From positions 1-5,903 of the forward strand of contig JBBRGO010000209.1 in assembly GCA_038224055.1 (NCBI GenBank): a DNA stretch of 5,903 nt. The letters are read 5' to 3'. The DNA is from JBDSSS01 sp038224055 (GTDB lineage Bacteria > Actinomycetota > Actinomycetes > Actinomycetales > Dermatophilaceae). The position numbers and the translations under genes are program-made. The notes under the pieces were generated by a model. The model did no database searches and had not been told where the DNA came from. It was given only the letters and a program-made list of their open reading frames with translations. This document shows positions 1 through 5,668 of this stretch, one piece after another (the first letter of the stretch is position 1; every line of letters begins with the position of its first letter).

Positions 1-94
1 GGTGCAGATCGAGGCGCACAAGTTCTCGGCCTCCGCCAAGGAGAAGATCGAGGCCGCCGGCGGTTCCGTCAAGGACCTCACCGCAGGCGAGTGA
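1..94 (+). CDS. rplO: 50S ribosomal protein L15, C-terminal end (partial)
   Basis: The frame starting at base 2 encodes the last 30 residues of a protein and ends at TGA 92-94; the 5' part lies outside the window. The tail reads HKFSASAKEKIEAAGGSV followed by a short acidic end. This matches the conserved end of bacterial L15, where a Ser/Ala-Lys helix leads into an IEAAGG turn. L15 is a late-assembling large-subunit protein that bridges 23S rRNA domains. Its identity is supported by position: rplO directly precedes secY in the spc operon of nearly all bacteria, and secY is the next gene here. Too little is present to judge the rest of the protein. Confidence 0.9.
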   Translation, partial: VQIEAHKFSASAKEKIEAAGGSVKDLTAGE

Positions 95-113
95 GCCACC
101 CACACGACGTGTG

Positions 114-190
114 AGACAGCGCCCCGAGCGCCTTGCGCGGCGGCCGACATTCGTCGGTCACTGCGGAAGGATGCTCGGGGCGCTCTGTCT
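114..190 (+). other. Long rod-like stem-loop, possible attenuator or processing site
   Basis: Bases 118-129 (AGCGCCCCGAGC) are the exact reverse complement of 173-184, giving 12 perfect pairs. Alternatively, 120-129 pairs with 173-182, and with bases 183-184 bulged, 114-119 (AGACAG) pairs with 185-190. Inside, 131-134 (CCTT) can pair with 167-170 (AAGG). The tip closes with 142-148 against 153-159 around a 4-nt ATTC loop, including one G-U pair. Together these make one nearly continuous rod of about 27 pairs. No U-run follows, so it is not a canonical intrinsic terminator; a partial attenuator, RNase site or mRNA stabiliser between rplO and secY are alternatives. Confidence 0.5.
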
Positions 191-224
191 GTGCGTTAAC
201 CTTCCACGGATTGCATGACCAGAC

Positions 225-243
225 GCCGCGCCTCGAGCGCGGC
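225..243 (+). other. GC hairpin directly 5' of the secY ribosome site
   Basis: GCCGCGC at 225-231 and GCGCGGC at 237-243 form a perfect 7-bp, all-GC stem with a 5-nt loop (CTCGA). It ends 4 nt before the AGGAGG of secY. A stem this close to the ribosome site could affect secY initiation, but chance pairing in such GC-rich DNA is also possible. Confidence 0.4.
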
Positions 244-247
244 CATC

Positions 248-253
248 AGGAGG
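248..253 (+). promoter_or_regulatory. secY Shine-Dalgarno
   Basis: AGGAGG is a full anti-SD match, four bases before the GTG at 258. It decides the secY start: the encoded protein then begins MLAAFVRAFRTPDLRKK, the normal short cytoplasmic N-terminus of SecY. The spacing is at the short end of the usual range. Confidence 0.8.
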
Positions 254-257
254 ACCA

Positions 258-1583
258 GTGCTTGCCGCTTTCGTTCGCGCGTTCCGGACCCCGGACCTGC
301 GCAAGAAGCTGCTCTTCACGCTCGGCATCATCGCGTTGTTCCGGCTCGGATCCCACGTGCCGACCCCGGGGGTCAGCTACTCCCTCGTGCAGAACTGCCT
401 CGACGCGCAGAAGACCACCGGCGGCAGCGACCAGAGCGGGTTCCTCAACCTCGCGAACCTCTTCAGCGGTGGGGCCCTGCTCCAGCTGTCGGTCTTCGCG
501 CTCGGGATCATGCCCTACATCACGGCGAGCATCATCATCCAGCTGCTCACGGTCGTCATCCCGCGGTTCGAGGCGCTCAAGGAGGAGGGCCAGTCCGGGC
601 AGACCAAGCTGACCCAGTACACCCGTTACCTCACCATCGGCCTCGCGATCCTCCAGTCGGCAACCCTCGTCACCTTCGCCCGCAACCCCTCGAGCCTCTT
701 CGGCGCCGGGTGCGACTCGATCATGACCGACACCTCGACGGTGACGATCCTCATCATGGTGCTCACCATGACCGCCGGCACCGGCCTGATCATGTGGTTC
801 GGCGAGCTCATCACCGACCGCGGCATCGGCAACGGGATGTCGCTGATGATCTTCACGTCCATCTCCGCGGGCTTCCCCGCGTCGCTGTGGTCGATCAAGG
901 AGAACAAGGGCTGGGGCACCTTCCTCGGCATCCTCATCATGGGGATGTTCGTCATCGCGGCCGTCGTCTTCGTCGAGCAGTCGCAGCGCCGCATCCCGGT
1001 CCAGTACGCCAAGCGCATGGTGGGCCGCAAGATGTACGGCGGCACGTCGACCTACATCCCGCTCAAGGTGAACATGGCGGGGGTCATCCCCGTCATCTTC
1101 GCCTCCTCGCTGCTCGCCCTGCCGGGTCTCATCGCGCAGTTCAACACCCGCGCCGACGGCACGGGCCCGGGCTGGAGCCAGTGGGTGCGCGACAACCTCG
1201 TCCGCGGTGACCACCCCGTCTACATGCTGCTCTACGTCTCGCTGATCCTCTTCTTCACGTTCTTCTACGTCTCGATCACGTTCAACCCGACCGAGGTCGC
1301 GGACAACATGAAGAAGTACGGCGGCTTCATCCCGGGGATCCGGGCCGGCCGTCCGACGGCCGAGTACCTCAACTACGTCCTGACGCGGATCACCGTCCCC
1401 GGCGCCATCTACCTGGCGCTCGTCTCGCTGATCCCGCTCATCGCCCTCGTCCTCGTCGGCGCGAACCAGAACTTCCCGTTCGGCGGCACCTCGATCCTCA
1501 TCGTTGTCGGTGTGGGTCTCGAGACGGTGAAGCAGATCGAGGCGCAGCTCCAGCAGCGCCACTACGAAGGGTTCCTCCGCTGA
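258..1583 (+). CDS. secY: Protein translocase subunit SecY
   Basis: This is the central channel of the SecYEG translocon in the cytoplasmic membrane. It passes unfolded preproteins driven by SecA and inserts membrane proteins. The 441-aa length is normal for actinobacteria. Ten membrane segments can be traced at roughly residues 18-34, 75-98, 121-140, 160-181, 190-207, 220-238, 272-292, 321-341, 378-400 and 410-424. The plug region is near 61-76 (LANLFSGGALLQ), followed by the SecY signature GIMPYITASIIIQLL (83-97). The second signature, MWFGELITDRGIGNGMS, spans 179-195. Cytoplasmic loops carry QRRIPVQYAKR (243-253) and MKKYGGFIPGIRAGRPT (351-367), the SecA- and ribosome-contacting loops of the family. 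The C-terminus ends in QQRHYEGFLR, as is typical. The GTG start is chosen by the AGGAGG upstream. Its TGA overlaps the adk ATG by one base, implying coupled translation. Nothing is missing or broken. Confidence 0.98.
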   Translation: MLAAFVRAFRTPDLRKKLLFTLGIIALFRLGSHVPTPGVSYSLVQNCLDAQKTTGGSDQSGFLNLANLFSGGALLQLSVFALGIMPYITASIIIQLLTVVIPRFEALKEEGQSGQTKLTQYTRYLTIGLAILQSATLVTFARNPSSLFGAGCDSIMTDTSTVTILIMVLTMTAGTGLIMWFGELITDRGIGNGMSLMIFTSISAGFPASLWSIKENKGWGTFLGILIMGMFVIAAVVFVEQSQRRIPVQYAKRMVGRKMYGGTSTYIPLKVNMAGVIPVIFASSLLALPGLIAQFNTRADGTGPGWSQWVRDNLVRGDHPVYMLLYVSLILFFTFFYVSITFNPTEVADNMKKYGGFIPGIRAGRPTAEYLNYVLTRITVPGAIYLALVSLIPLIALVLVGANQNFPFGGTSILIVVGVGLETVKQIEAQLQQRHYEGFLR

Positions 1584-2152
1584 TGCGACTCATCATTCTC
1601 GGCCCGCCCGGCGCGGGGAAGGGCACCCAGGCGGCGCACATCGCCGAACGGCTCTCCATCCCCGCCATCTCGACCGGCGACATCTTCCGGTCCAACATCA
1701 AGAACAGGACCGAGCTGGGGCAGCGGGTGGAGGCGATCCTGTCCTCCGGTGGCTACGTGCCCGACGAGGTGACCAACGAGATCGTCGAGGACCGTCTCAC
1801 GTGGGACGACGCGACGAACGGCTTCCTGCTCGACGGCTTCCCCCGCACGGCGGGTCAGGTCGAGGCGCTCGATGCCATGCTCGCCAAGGGTGACCACGCC
1901 CTCGACGCCGTCCTCGAGCTGACCGTCGACGAGGACGCCGTCGTGAAGCGGCTGCTCAAGCGCGCCGAGACCGAGGGTCGTGCCGACGACACCGAGGACG
2001 TCATCCGCGAGCGCCAGGCCATCTACCGGCGCGAGACCGCCCCGCTGGCGCAGCACTACGACGCCGCCGGCCTGCTCGTGCAGGTGGACGGCATGGGCGA
2101 GGTCGACGAGGTCACCGACCGCATCATCGCCGCGCTGCCCGCGCACGGCTGA
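1583..2152 (+). CDS. adk: Adenylate kinase, short form
   Basis: This cytosolic enzyme catalyses ATP + AMP <=> 2 ADP and sets adenylate energy balance. Seen in the 189-aa product: the P-loop GPPGAGKGT (7-15), the AMP-site motif STGDIFR (30-36), the core motif FLLDGFPRT (81-89) with its conserved Asp-Gly-Phe-Pro-Arg, and the Arg-rich GRADDTEDVIRER (132-144). The LID is the short type, with no inserted zinc-finger-like loop and no Cys ligands. This makes the protein about 25 residues shorter than the E. coli enzyme, as is usual for actinobacterial Adk. The ATG sits inside TGATG, overlapping the secY stop by one base. There is only a weak GAAGG-type ribosome site inside the secY end (1566-1571), so translational coupling to secY is likely. 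Confidence 0.98.
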   Translation: MRLIILGPPGAGKGTQAAHIAERLSIPAISTGDIFRSNIKNRTELGQRVEAILSSGGYVPDEVTNEIVEDRLTWDDATNGFLLDGFPRTAGQVEALDAMLAKGDHALDAVLELTVDEDAVVKRLLKRAETEGRADDTEDVIRERQAIYRRETAPLAQHYDAAGLLVQVDGMGEVDEVTDRIIAALPAHG

Positions 2153-2166
2153 GAGCGGTCGCCACG

Positions 2167-3009
2167 ATGTTCGGACGCAAGAAGCTCCCGGGGCGCACCG
2201 ACGAGCAGCTGCTCCTCATGCGCGAGGCGGGGCTGCTCGTGGGGCGCACCCTCGAGCTGCTGCGTGAGGAGGTGCGGCCCGGGCGCACCACGCTCGAGCT
2301 CGACGGGCTCGCCGAGGCGTTCATCCGCGACCACGGTGGTGTGCCGAACTTCCAGCTCGTTCCGGGATACGCGCACACCCTCTGCACGAGCGTCAACGAC
2401 GAGGTCGTGCACGGCATACCGGGTGCTCGAGTGCTTCACGAGGGGGACCTGCTCTCGATCGACTGCGGGGCCGAGGTGAAGGGCTGGAACGGCGACGCCG
2501 CCTTCTCGGTCATCGTCGGTGGCGACGAGGCCGGCCGGCCCGAGGACCTGGCGCTCGTCGCCGCGACGCGGGAGAGCCTCTACGCCGGCATCGCGGCGAT
2601 GGAGGTGGGTGGTCGCCTCTACGCGATCGGTGACGCCGTCGAGGCGAGCATCGAGCAGTCCGCGGGGCGGGACGGCCGGACCTACGGCATCATCGACGAG
2701 TACGTCGGGCACGGCATCGGCCGCCAGATGCACATGGACCCCCAGATCCCCAACTACCTCGTCCGCGAGACCGGCCCGAAGCTCGTCGACGGGTTCACCG
2801 GGGCGATCGAGCCGATGGTCACGCTGGGCTCGAACGACACGCGGGTGCAGGACGACGAGTGGACGGTCGTCACCGCCGACGGCACCCGGGCGGCCCACTG
2901 GGAGCACTCGGTCGCGGTCCGGGCCGACGGCCTGTGGATCCTCACCGCCGTCGACGGCGGTGAGGCCGCGCTGACGGCCCGGGGCGCCGCCTGGGCCCCG
3001 CTGGTCTGA
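2167..3009 (+). CDS. map: Methionine aminopeptidase, type I
   Basis: This dinuclear-metal cytosolic peptidase removes the initiator Met from nascent proteins whose second residue is small. The 280-aa pita-bread fold is complete. The five expected metal ligands are visible: D99 (in SIDCG), D110 (in NGDAAFSV), H182 (in GHGIG), E215 (in AIEPM) and E246 (in HWEHSVAV). The substrate-site His is H82 in the motif LCTSVNDEVVHGIP (72-85). The N-terminus (MFGRKKLPGRTDEQLLLMREAG) lacks the Cys/zinc-finger or SH3-binding extension seen in some type Ib/Ic enzymes. The ATG lies 14 nt after the adk stop with only a weak purine-rich ribosome site, so expression probably depends on upstream translation. Position after secY-adk is the classical actinobacterial and firmicute order. 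In most such genomes infA comes next; here about 2.8 kb intervenes. Confidence 0.98.
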   Translation: MFGRKKLPGRTDEQLLLMREAGLLVGRTLELLREEVRPGRTTLELDGLAEAFIRDHGGVPNFQLVPGYAHTLCTSVNDEVVHGIPGARVLHEGDLLSIDCGAEVKGWNGDAAFSVIVGGDEAGRPEDLALVAATRESLYAGIAAMEVGGRLYAIGDAVEASIEQSAGRDGRTYGIIDEYVGHGIGRQMHMDPQIPNYLVRETGPKLVDGFTGAIEPMVTLGSNDTRVQDDEWTVVTADGTRAAHWEHSVAVRADGLWILTAVDGGEAALTARGAAWAPLV

Positions 3010-3024
3010 GCCGGGCCGGCCGGG

Positions 3025-3064
3025 TCCATCCCGCCTCCGCGCACCGCGTAGCGTCGGGCCCGTG
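3025..3064 (+). promoter_or_regulatory. Probable leaderless promoter of the serine hydrolase gene
   Basis: TAGCGT at 3049-3054 matches the actinobacterial -10 pattern TANNNT. It is followed by exactly 7 nt before the GTG at 3062, so the transcript would begin at or next to the start codon. No Shine-Dalgarno precedes the GTG. The -35 region is weak; TCCATC at 3025-3030, 18 nt upstream, is the best candidate. The map-to-GTG gap is only 52 nt, so read-through from map may also contribute. Confidence 0.5.
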
Positions 3065-4483
3065 AACCTTCCGCACTCCGCTCCCAGTGCCCAGGGCGTC
3101 GACGCCGCCGGCCTGCTCTCCTTCCTCACCGCCGTGCGCGAGCACGACCTCGGCCTGCACGGGCTCATGGTCGCCCGTCACGGGCACGTCATCGCCCAGG
3201 GGTGGGTCAGGCCGTATGCCGCTGACCGGGCTCAGCTGGTCTACTCCCTCTCCAAGACCCTGACCGCCACCGCGGTCGGCATCCTCGTGCAGGAGGGGCG
3301 GCTCGGCCTCGACGATCTCGTCCTGGACCACTTCCCCGAGGTCGACCGCGCGGACCTGGACCCGCGCTGGCTGCGGGTGCAGGTGCGGCACTGCCTGTCG
3401 ATGACGGTCGGTCACGAGACCGACGCCTGGGCGCAGGTCGTCGACCGGTCCGACTTCGCACCCCCCGCCGGCGACGACTGGGTGGCCCGCGCCTTCGCGA
3501 CGAAGCCCACCACGGAGCCCGGCACCGTCTTCGCCTACAACCAGGTCGCGACCTACCTGCTGTCGGTCGTCGTGGCACGGCTCGGCGGGGGAGTGCGTGC
3601 GGTGCTCCGCCCGCGGGTGCTCGACCCGCTGGGGATCGGCGAGGTGCGGTGGCACACCGACCCGCAGGGGCGCGAGCTCGGCTTCAGCGGGGCGCACCTG
3701 CGCACCGGGGACGTGCTCGCCCTCGCGCAGCTCTACCTCGACCGGGGCGTGTGGCAGGGCGAGCGGCTCCTCGACGAGGCGTGGGTGGCGGAGGCGAGCG
3801 CCGCCTTCGGCCCGCTCAACGAGGACCCGGGAGCGGGGGCGGACTGGCGCCGTGGCTACGGCTACTCCTTCTGGATGCAGCAGGTCGGCTTCCGGGGCGA
3901 CGGCGCCTACGGGCAGTACCTCATCGTGCTGCCCGACCACGACGTCGCCATCGCCATCACGTCGGAGCACGAGCGGATGCAGACGATGCTCGACCTGCTC
4001 TGGGAGCACGTCGTCCCGGCGCTCGAGCGGCCGGGCGCCGGGGCCGACGACGAGGCCCTCGGGCGGGCCCTCGGCGGGCTCGCCCTCGAACCCCTCGCCG
4101 GGGCGGCGCTCGGCCCCGACGTCGCCGAGTTCAACCGCTCGGGGGCGAGCACCCTGGCGTCGTCCTACGCCGCCGTCTCCGTCGCCCGTGAGGGCGCCGC
4201 ACACGTCGTCTCCCTCCACCGGGACGGCCACCGACTGCCGATCCGGGTCGGTGCGGGGGAGTGGGTCCCGTCCGTCCTGCAGGCGCAGGGCTGGTCGCTG
4301 CCCGTCGTCGCGAGCGGCGGGTGGGTCGACGAGGACACCTTCCGCGCCGACGTGCGGGTCATCGAGACGCCGCACACCTTCCGGGTGGAGGCGCGGCTGC
4401 GCAGCGGCGAGGTCGACCTCGTCTGGCGACTGGTCCCGCTGATGGGGCGTGACCCGTTCGGTCTCGCGGTACGCAAGGACTGA
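3062..4483 (+). CDS. Serine hydrolase, beta-lactamase/penicillin-binding-protein-like family
   Basis: The 473-aa protein has the class C beta-lactamase/DD-peptidase fold (COG1680-like). The nucleophile motif SxxK is S62-L-S-K65 in YSLSKTLTATAVGI, followed by the usual EGRLGLDDLV. The second motif is at F157-AYNQ-VATYLLSVVV: Y159 fits the general-base Tyr, but the third position of YxN is Gln. The strand that normally bears KTG/HxG reads GDGAYGQYLIVLPDHDVAIAITS (279-301), a pattern seen in uncharacterised family members. Residues about 322-352 form a Gly/Ala/Leu-rich linker, and about 353-473 a separate, probably beta-rich, C-terminal domain. No signal peptide or membrane anchor is seen, so a cytoplasmic role is more likely than cell-wall or antibiotic hydrolysis; the substrate is unknown (amidase, esterase or peptidase activity are all possible). 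It faces the minus-strand gene tail to tail with a 33-nt gap. The GTG start is favoured by the -10 motif 7 nt upstream. Confidence 0.88.
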   Translation: MNLPHSAPSAQGVDAAGLLSFLTAVREHDLGLHGLMVARHGHVIAQGWVRPYAADRAQLVYSLSKTLTATAVGILVQEGRLGLDDLVLDHFPEVDRADLDPRWLRVQVRHCLSMTVGHETDAWAQVVDRSDFAPPAGDDWVARAFATKPTTEPGTVFAYNQVATYLLSVVVARLGGGVRAVLRPRVLDPLGIGEVRWHTDPQGRELGFSGAHLRTGDVLALAQLYLDRGVWQGERLLDEAWVAEASAAFGPLNEDPGAGADWRRGYGYSFWMQQVGFRGDGAYGQYLIVLPDHDVAIAITSEHERMQTMLDLLWEHVVPALERPGAGADDEALGRALGGLALEPLAGAALGPDVAEFNRSGASTLASSYAAVSVAREGAAHVVSLHRDGHRLPIRVGAGEWVPSVLQAQGWSLPVVASGGWVDEDTFRADVRVIETPHTFRVEARLRSGEVDLVWRLVPLMGRDPFGLAVRKD

Positions 4484-4526
4484 CCGCCCCGCGGGTCGAC
4501 AGGCGGGCCCGAGGGGTCAGTCGACC
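4480..4526. terminator. Possible bidirectional terminator at convergent gene ends
   Basis: The 33-nt gap between the two facing genes is rich in dyads. CTGACC at 4480-4485 pairs with GGTCAG at 4515-4520. Alternatively, GGTCGAC at 4494-4500 pairs with GTCGACC at 4520-4526, or CCGCC at 4484-4488 with GGCGG at 4502-4506. The folds exclude one another and no T-run follows in either direction, so this is a weak candidate. Confidence 0.22.
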
Positions 4527-5188
4527 GACTCGCCCGTCAGGTCCCCGGCCCGCCCGCCCACGTGGACGACGAGCCGCTCGGCGACGACGCGGGCGTTGGC
4601 CCGGAGCACCCCGAGGGGCACCCGCGGGAGGTTCTCCTCCCAGTCGAGCAGGGGCGACCCGCGCAGCTGGAGCACCCGCGCCGGGCGGCCCAGGAAGAAC
4701 AGGTGCAGGTGCGCGCCCCCGTCGCCGTACTTCGCGAGCTGCACCCGCCCGACCGAGGGCACGTGCTCCACGGCCTCGGACACGGCGACGACGAGCTGCC
4801 CCATCTCCGCAGCGAGCCCGCTCGGCAGGGTGGGCAGGTCGTGGTGCTCGCGCGGCCCGAGCACGAGCATCACGGGCAGGCCCGTGTCCGCGCCGAGCCG
4901 CAGCGTCCACCGCTCGTTGCTCCAGACGAGGTTCCCGTCATCCTCCGGGACGTCGTCGAGCTCTCCCGCGGCGGTCGCGGCGCACCAGCAGTCCGCGGGG
5001 GCCTCACCACGGCGTGTCGGCTCCTCGTCGGCGAGCGGCTGGAGCGGTTTGAGCCGGAGGCTGTCGATCTCGTAGGGGTAGATGTCCCAGCCCGGCATCT
5101 CCGTCACGGCGACGGGCAGGCGTCCCTCGCCGTCGGTCGCGGCGACGATCCGCGCGTAGTAGGCCTCGATGCTCTCCGGCTCGTCCAT
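4517..5188 (-). CDS. HIT-superfamily-like protein with altered histidine triad
   Basis: The 223-aa product has the sequence layout of HIT nucleotide hydrolases/transferases. A DCWC segment followed by AATAAGE (66-75) resembles the N-terminal Cys-x-x-Cys/AGE start of HIT domains, but with the Cys pair one residue closer. NLVWSNERWTLRL (86-98) fits the first strand pair. LVLGPREHHDLPTLP (108-122) fits the family's PxxHxxxLxxL element, and YGDGGAHLHLFFLGRP (154-169) fits the catalytic H-x-H-x-H-x-x-x-R/P strand. H160 and the presumed nucleophile H162 are kept, while the third His is Phe (F164). About 65 N-terminal residues and 50 C-terminal residues lie outside the core. Activity on a nucleotide is therefore an inference; a non-catalytic or changed chemistry is possible. 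I chose the ATG at 5188, giving MDEPESIEAYY; the open frame continues upstream, but only as Arg/Pro-rich shadow of the DUF1801 gene. There is no Shine-Dalgarno, and a CATACT -10 lies 6 nt upstream, so a leaderless mRNA is likely. It is divergent from the DUF1801 gene. Confidence 0.72.
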   Translation of the reverse strand: MDEPESIEAYYARIVAATDGEGRLPVAVTEMPGWDIYPYEIDSLRLKPLQPLADEEPTRRGEAPADCWCAATAAGELDDVPEDDGNLVWSNERWTLRLGADTGLPVMLVLGPREHHDLPTLPSGLAAEMGQLVVAVSEAVEHVPSVGRVQLAKYGDGGAHLHLFFLGRPARVLQLRGSPLLDWEENLPRVPLGVLRANARVVAERLVVHVGGRAGDLTGESVD

Positions 5189-5200
5189 CCAGCCAGTATG
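5186..5200 (-). promoter_or_regulatory. Probable leaderless promoter of the HIT-like gene
   Basis: Read on the minus strand, CATACT (5200-5195) resembles a TATACT-type -10 box. It is followed by six bases and then the ATG at 5188-5186. The six bases GGCTGG are not a Shine-Dalgarno. No clear -35 is seen in the 17-19 nt upstream. Confidence 0.45.
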
Positions 5201-5210
5201 CCGATGACGG

Positions 5211-5225
5211 CGGTCGGAGCGACCG
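5211..5225. promoter_or_regulatory. 15-bp palindrome in divergent promoter region
   Basis: CGGTCG at 5211-5216 and CGACCG at 5220-5225 form a perfect inverted repeat around GAG. It lies upstream of both the minus-strand HIT-like gene (start 5188) and the plus-strand DUF1801 gene (start 5266), close to where each promoter's -35 would be. An operator for a dimeric regulator is a reasonable guess, but no regulator gene is in the window, and short GC palindromes arise often by chance. Confidence 0.3.
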
Positions 5226-5250
5226 ACACGGTGACAGCCGGCCGCCACGG

Positions 5251-5268
5251 TGCGAGGATGACGTGGTG
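5251..5268 (+). promoter_or_regulatory. Start signals of the DUF1801 gene
   Basis: GAGGA at 5254-5258 works as a Shine-Dalgarno with 7 nt to the GTG at 5266 and only 4 nt to the GTG at 5263, favouring 5266. The same bases can also be read as an extended -10 (TGC then GAGGAT, 5251-5259) for a near-leaderless transcript starting at 5266. The sequence alone does not decide between these. Confidence 0.35.
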
Positions 5269-5622
5269 GGAAGCGTGACCGACTACCTCGAGACGGTGGA
5301 CCCCGGTCGGCGCCCGCTCCTGGAGCGCGTCGTCGCGATCGCCTGTGACGGTGCGCCCGAGGCGGAGGAGGGGCACGGCTACGGCCTCGCGGCCCTGCGT
5401 GTGGCTGGGAAGCCGTTGCTCGCGGTGCAGGCCACCGCACACCACCTCGCGCTCTATCCCTTCAGCTCCGCCGTCGTCGCCGAGGTCGCGGCCGACCTGC
5501 CGGATCACGTTCTGTCCAAGGGCGCCATCCGCTTCGACGTCGACCACCCGGTCCCCGACGCCGTGGTGCGACGAGTCGTCGCGCTCCGCCTCGCCGAGAT
5601 CCGCGGACCGGGCTGCGGCTGA
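5266..5622 (+). CDS. DUF1801 domain protein (YdhG-like)
   Basis: This 118-aa protein is almost entirely one DUF1801 domain. Family hallmarks are the opening TDYLETV (5-11), the central GHGYGLAALRVAGKPLLA (37-54) followed by HHLALYPFS (59-67), and the closing LSKGAIRF (83-90) with HPVPDAVVRRVVALRLAEI (94-112). The family includes Bacillus subtilis YdhG (Fra), reported as a frataxin-like iron chaperone. That role cannot be read from this sequence and should not be transferred automatically. The protein is soluble, with no signal peptide or membrane segment. GTG at 5263 would add one residue and GTG at 5275 would remove three; 5266 is preferred because of the 7-nt spacing to GAGGA. It is divergent from the HIT-like gene and separated from infA by 183 nt and a hairpin, so it is probably a single-gene transcript. 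Confidence 0.85.
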   Translation: MGSVTDYLETVDPGRRPLLERVVAIACDGAPEAEEGHGYGLAALRVAGKPLLAVQATAHHLALYPFSSAVVAEVAADLPDHVLSKGAIRFDVDHPVPDAVVRRVVALRLAEIRGPGCG

Positions 5623-5656
5623 GCGCGAGCGCGACACGCCAGGACCGCTCGGCCGC
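5615..5656 (+). terminator. Terminator-like hairpin after the DUF1801 gene
   Basis: GCGGCTGAGCG at 5615-5625 pairs with CGCTCGGCCGC at 5646-5656 over 11 positions, with one G-U pair. The loop is 20 nt, and the left arm includes the TGA stop of the gene. Only CTTT follows, so this is a GC-strong, U-poor terminator of the sort common in actinobacteria, separating this gene from the infA promoter. Confidence 0.5.
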
Positions 5657-5668
5657 CTTTGAGCCGAT

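Larger units (their letters stand above)
95..257 (+). promoter_or_regulatory. Structured rplO-secY intergenic leader
   Basis: This 163-nt non-coding gap is long for the interior of a ribosomal-protein operon. It contains a large stem-loop (114-190), a second compact GC hairpin (225-243) and the secY Shine-Dalgarno (248-253). A TAACCT hexamer at 197-202 fits the loose actinobacterial -10 pattern TANNNT, but I see no acceptable -35 about 17 nt upstream, so an internal secY promoter is only possible. The short reading frames crossing this region are Arg/Ser-rich and look non-coding. Confidence 0.5.

Noticed and set aside
133..612. 159-aa frame starting in the rplO-secY gap
   Set aside because: Ser/Arg low-complexity product, no ribosome site, runs into secY in another frame.
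215..1210. 331-aa plus-strand frame overlapping secY
   Set aside because: His/Arg/Pro-rich low-complexity product in a shifted frame; a shadow of secY codon bias.
246..1562. 438-aa minus-strand open frame antisense to all of secY
   Set aside because: The product is Asp/Glu/Arg/His-rich without any family motif, as expected when a GC-rich gene is read in the opposite frame; secY itself is beyond doubt.
3010..3048. CCGGGCCGGCCGGG run after map as a terminator
   Set aside because: Self-complementary bases are too tightly packed for a stable stem with a loop, and no T-run follows.
2056..3168. 370-aa minus-strand frame across adk and map
   Set aside because: Antisense to two certain genes, no recognisable domain, composition typical of a shadow frame.
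4021..4120. Repetitive-looking GGGC/CTCG stretch in the serine hydrolase
   Set aside because: It encodes a Gly/Ala/Leu-rich linker between domains; no regular repeat unit is present, so it is not a tandem repeat.
2942..4375. 477-aa minus-strand frame across the serine hydrolase
   Set aside because: It is long, but its Asp/Glu/Arg/Val-rich sequence has no motif, while the plus strand carries SxxK and other family motifs.
5189..5440. 84-residue N-terminal extension of the minus-strand HIT-like protein
   Set aside because: The added part is Arg/Pro/Ser-rich and lies antisense to the DUF1801 gene; the ATG at 5188 has a -10 box at leaderless distance.
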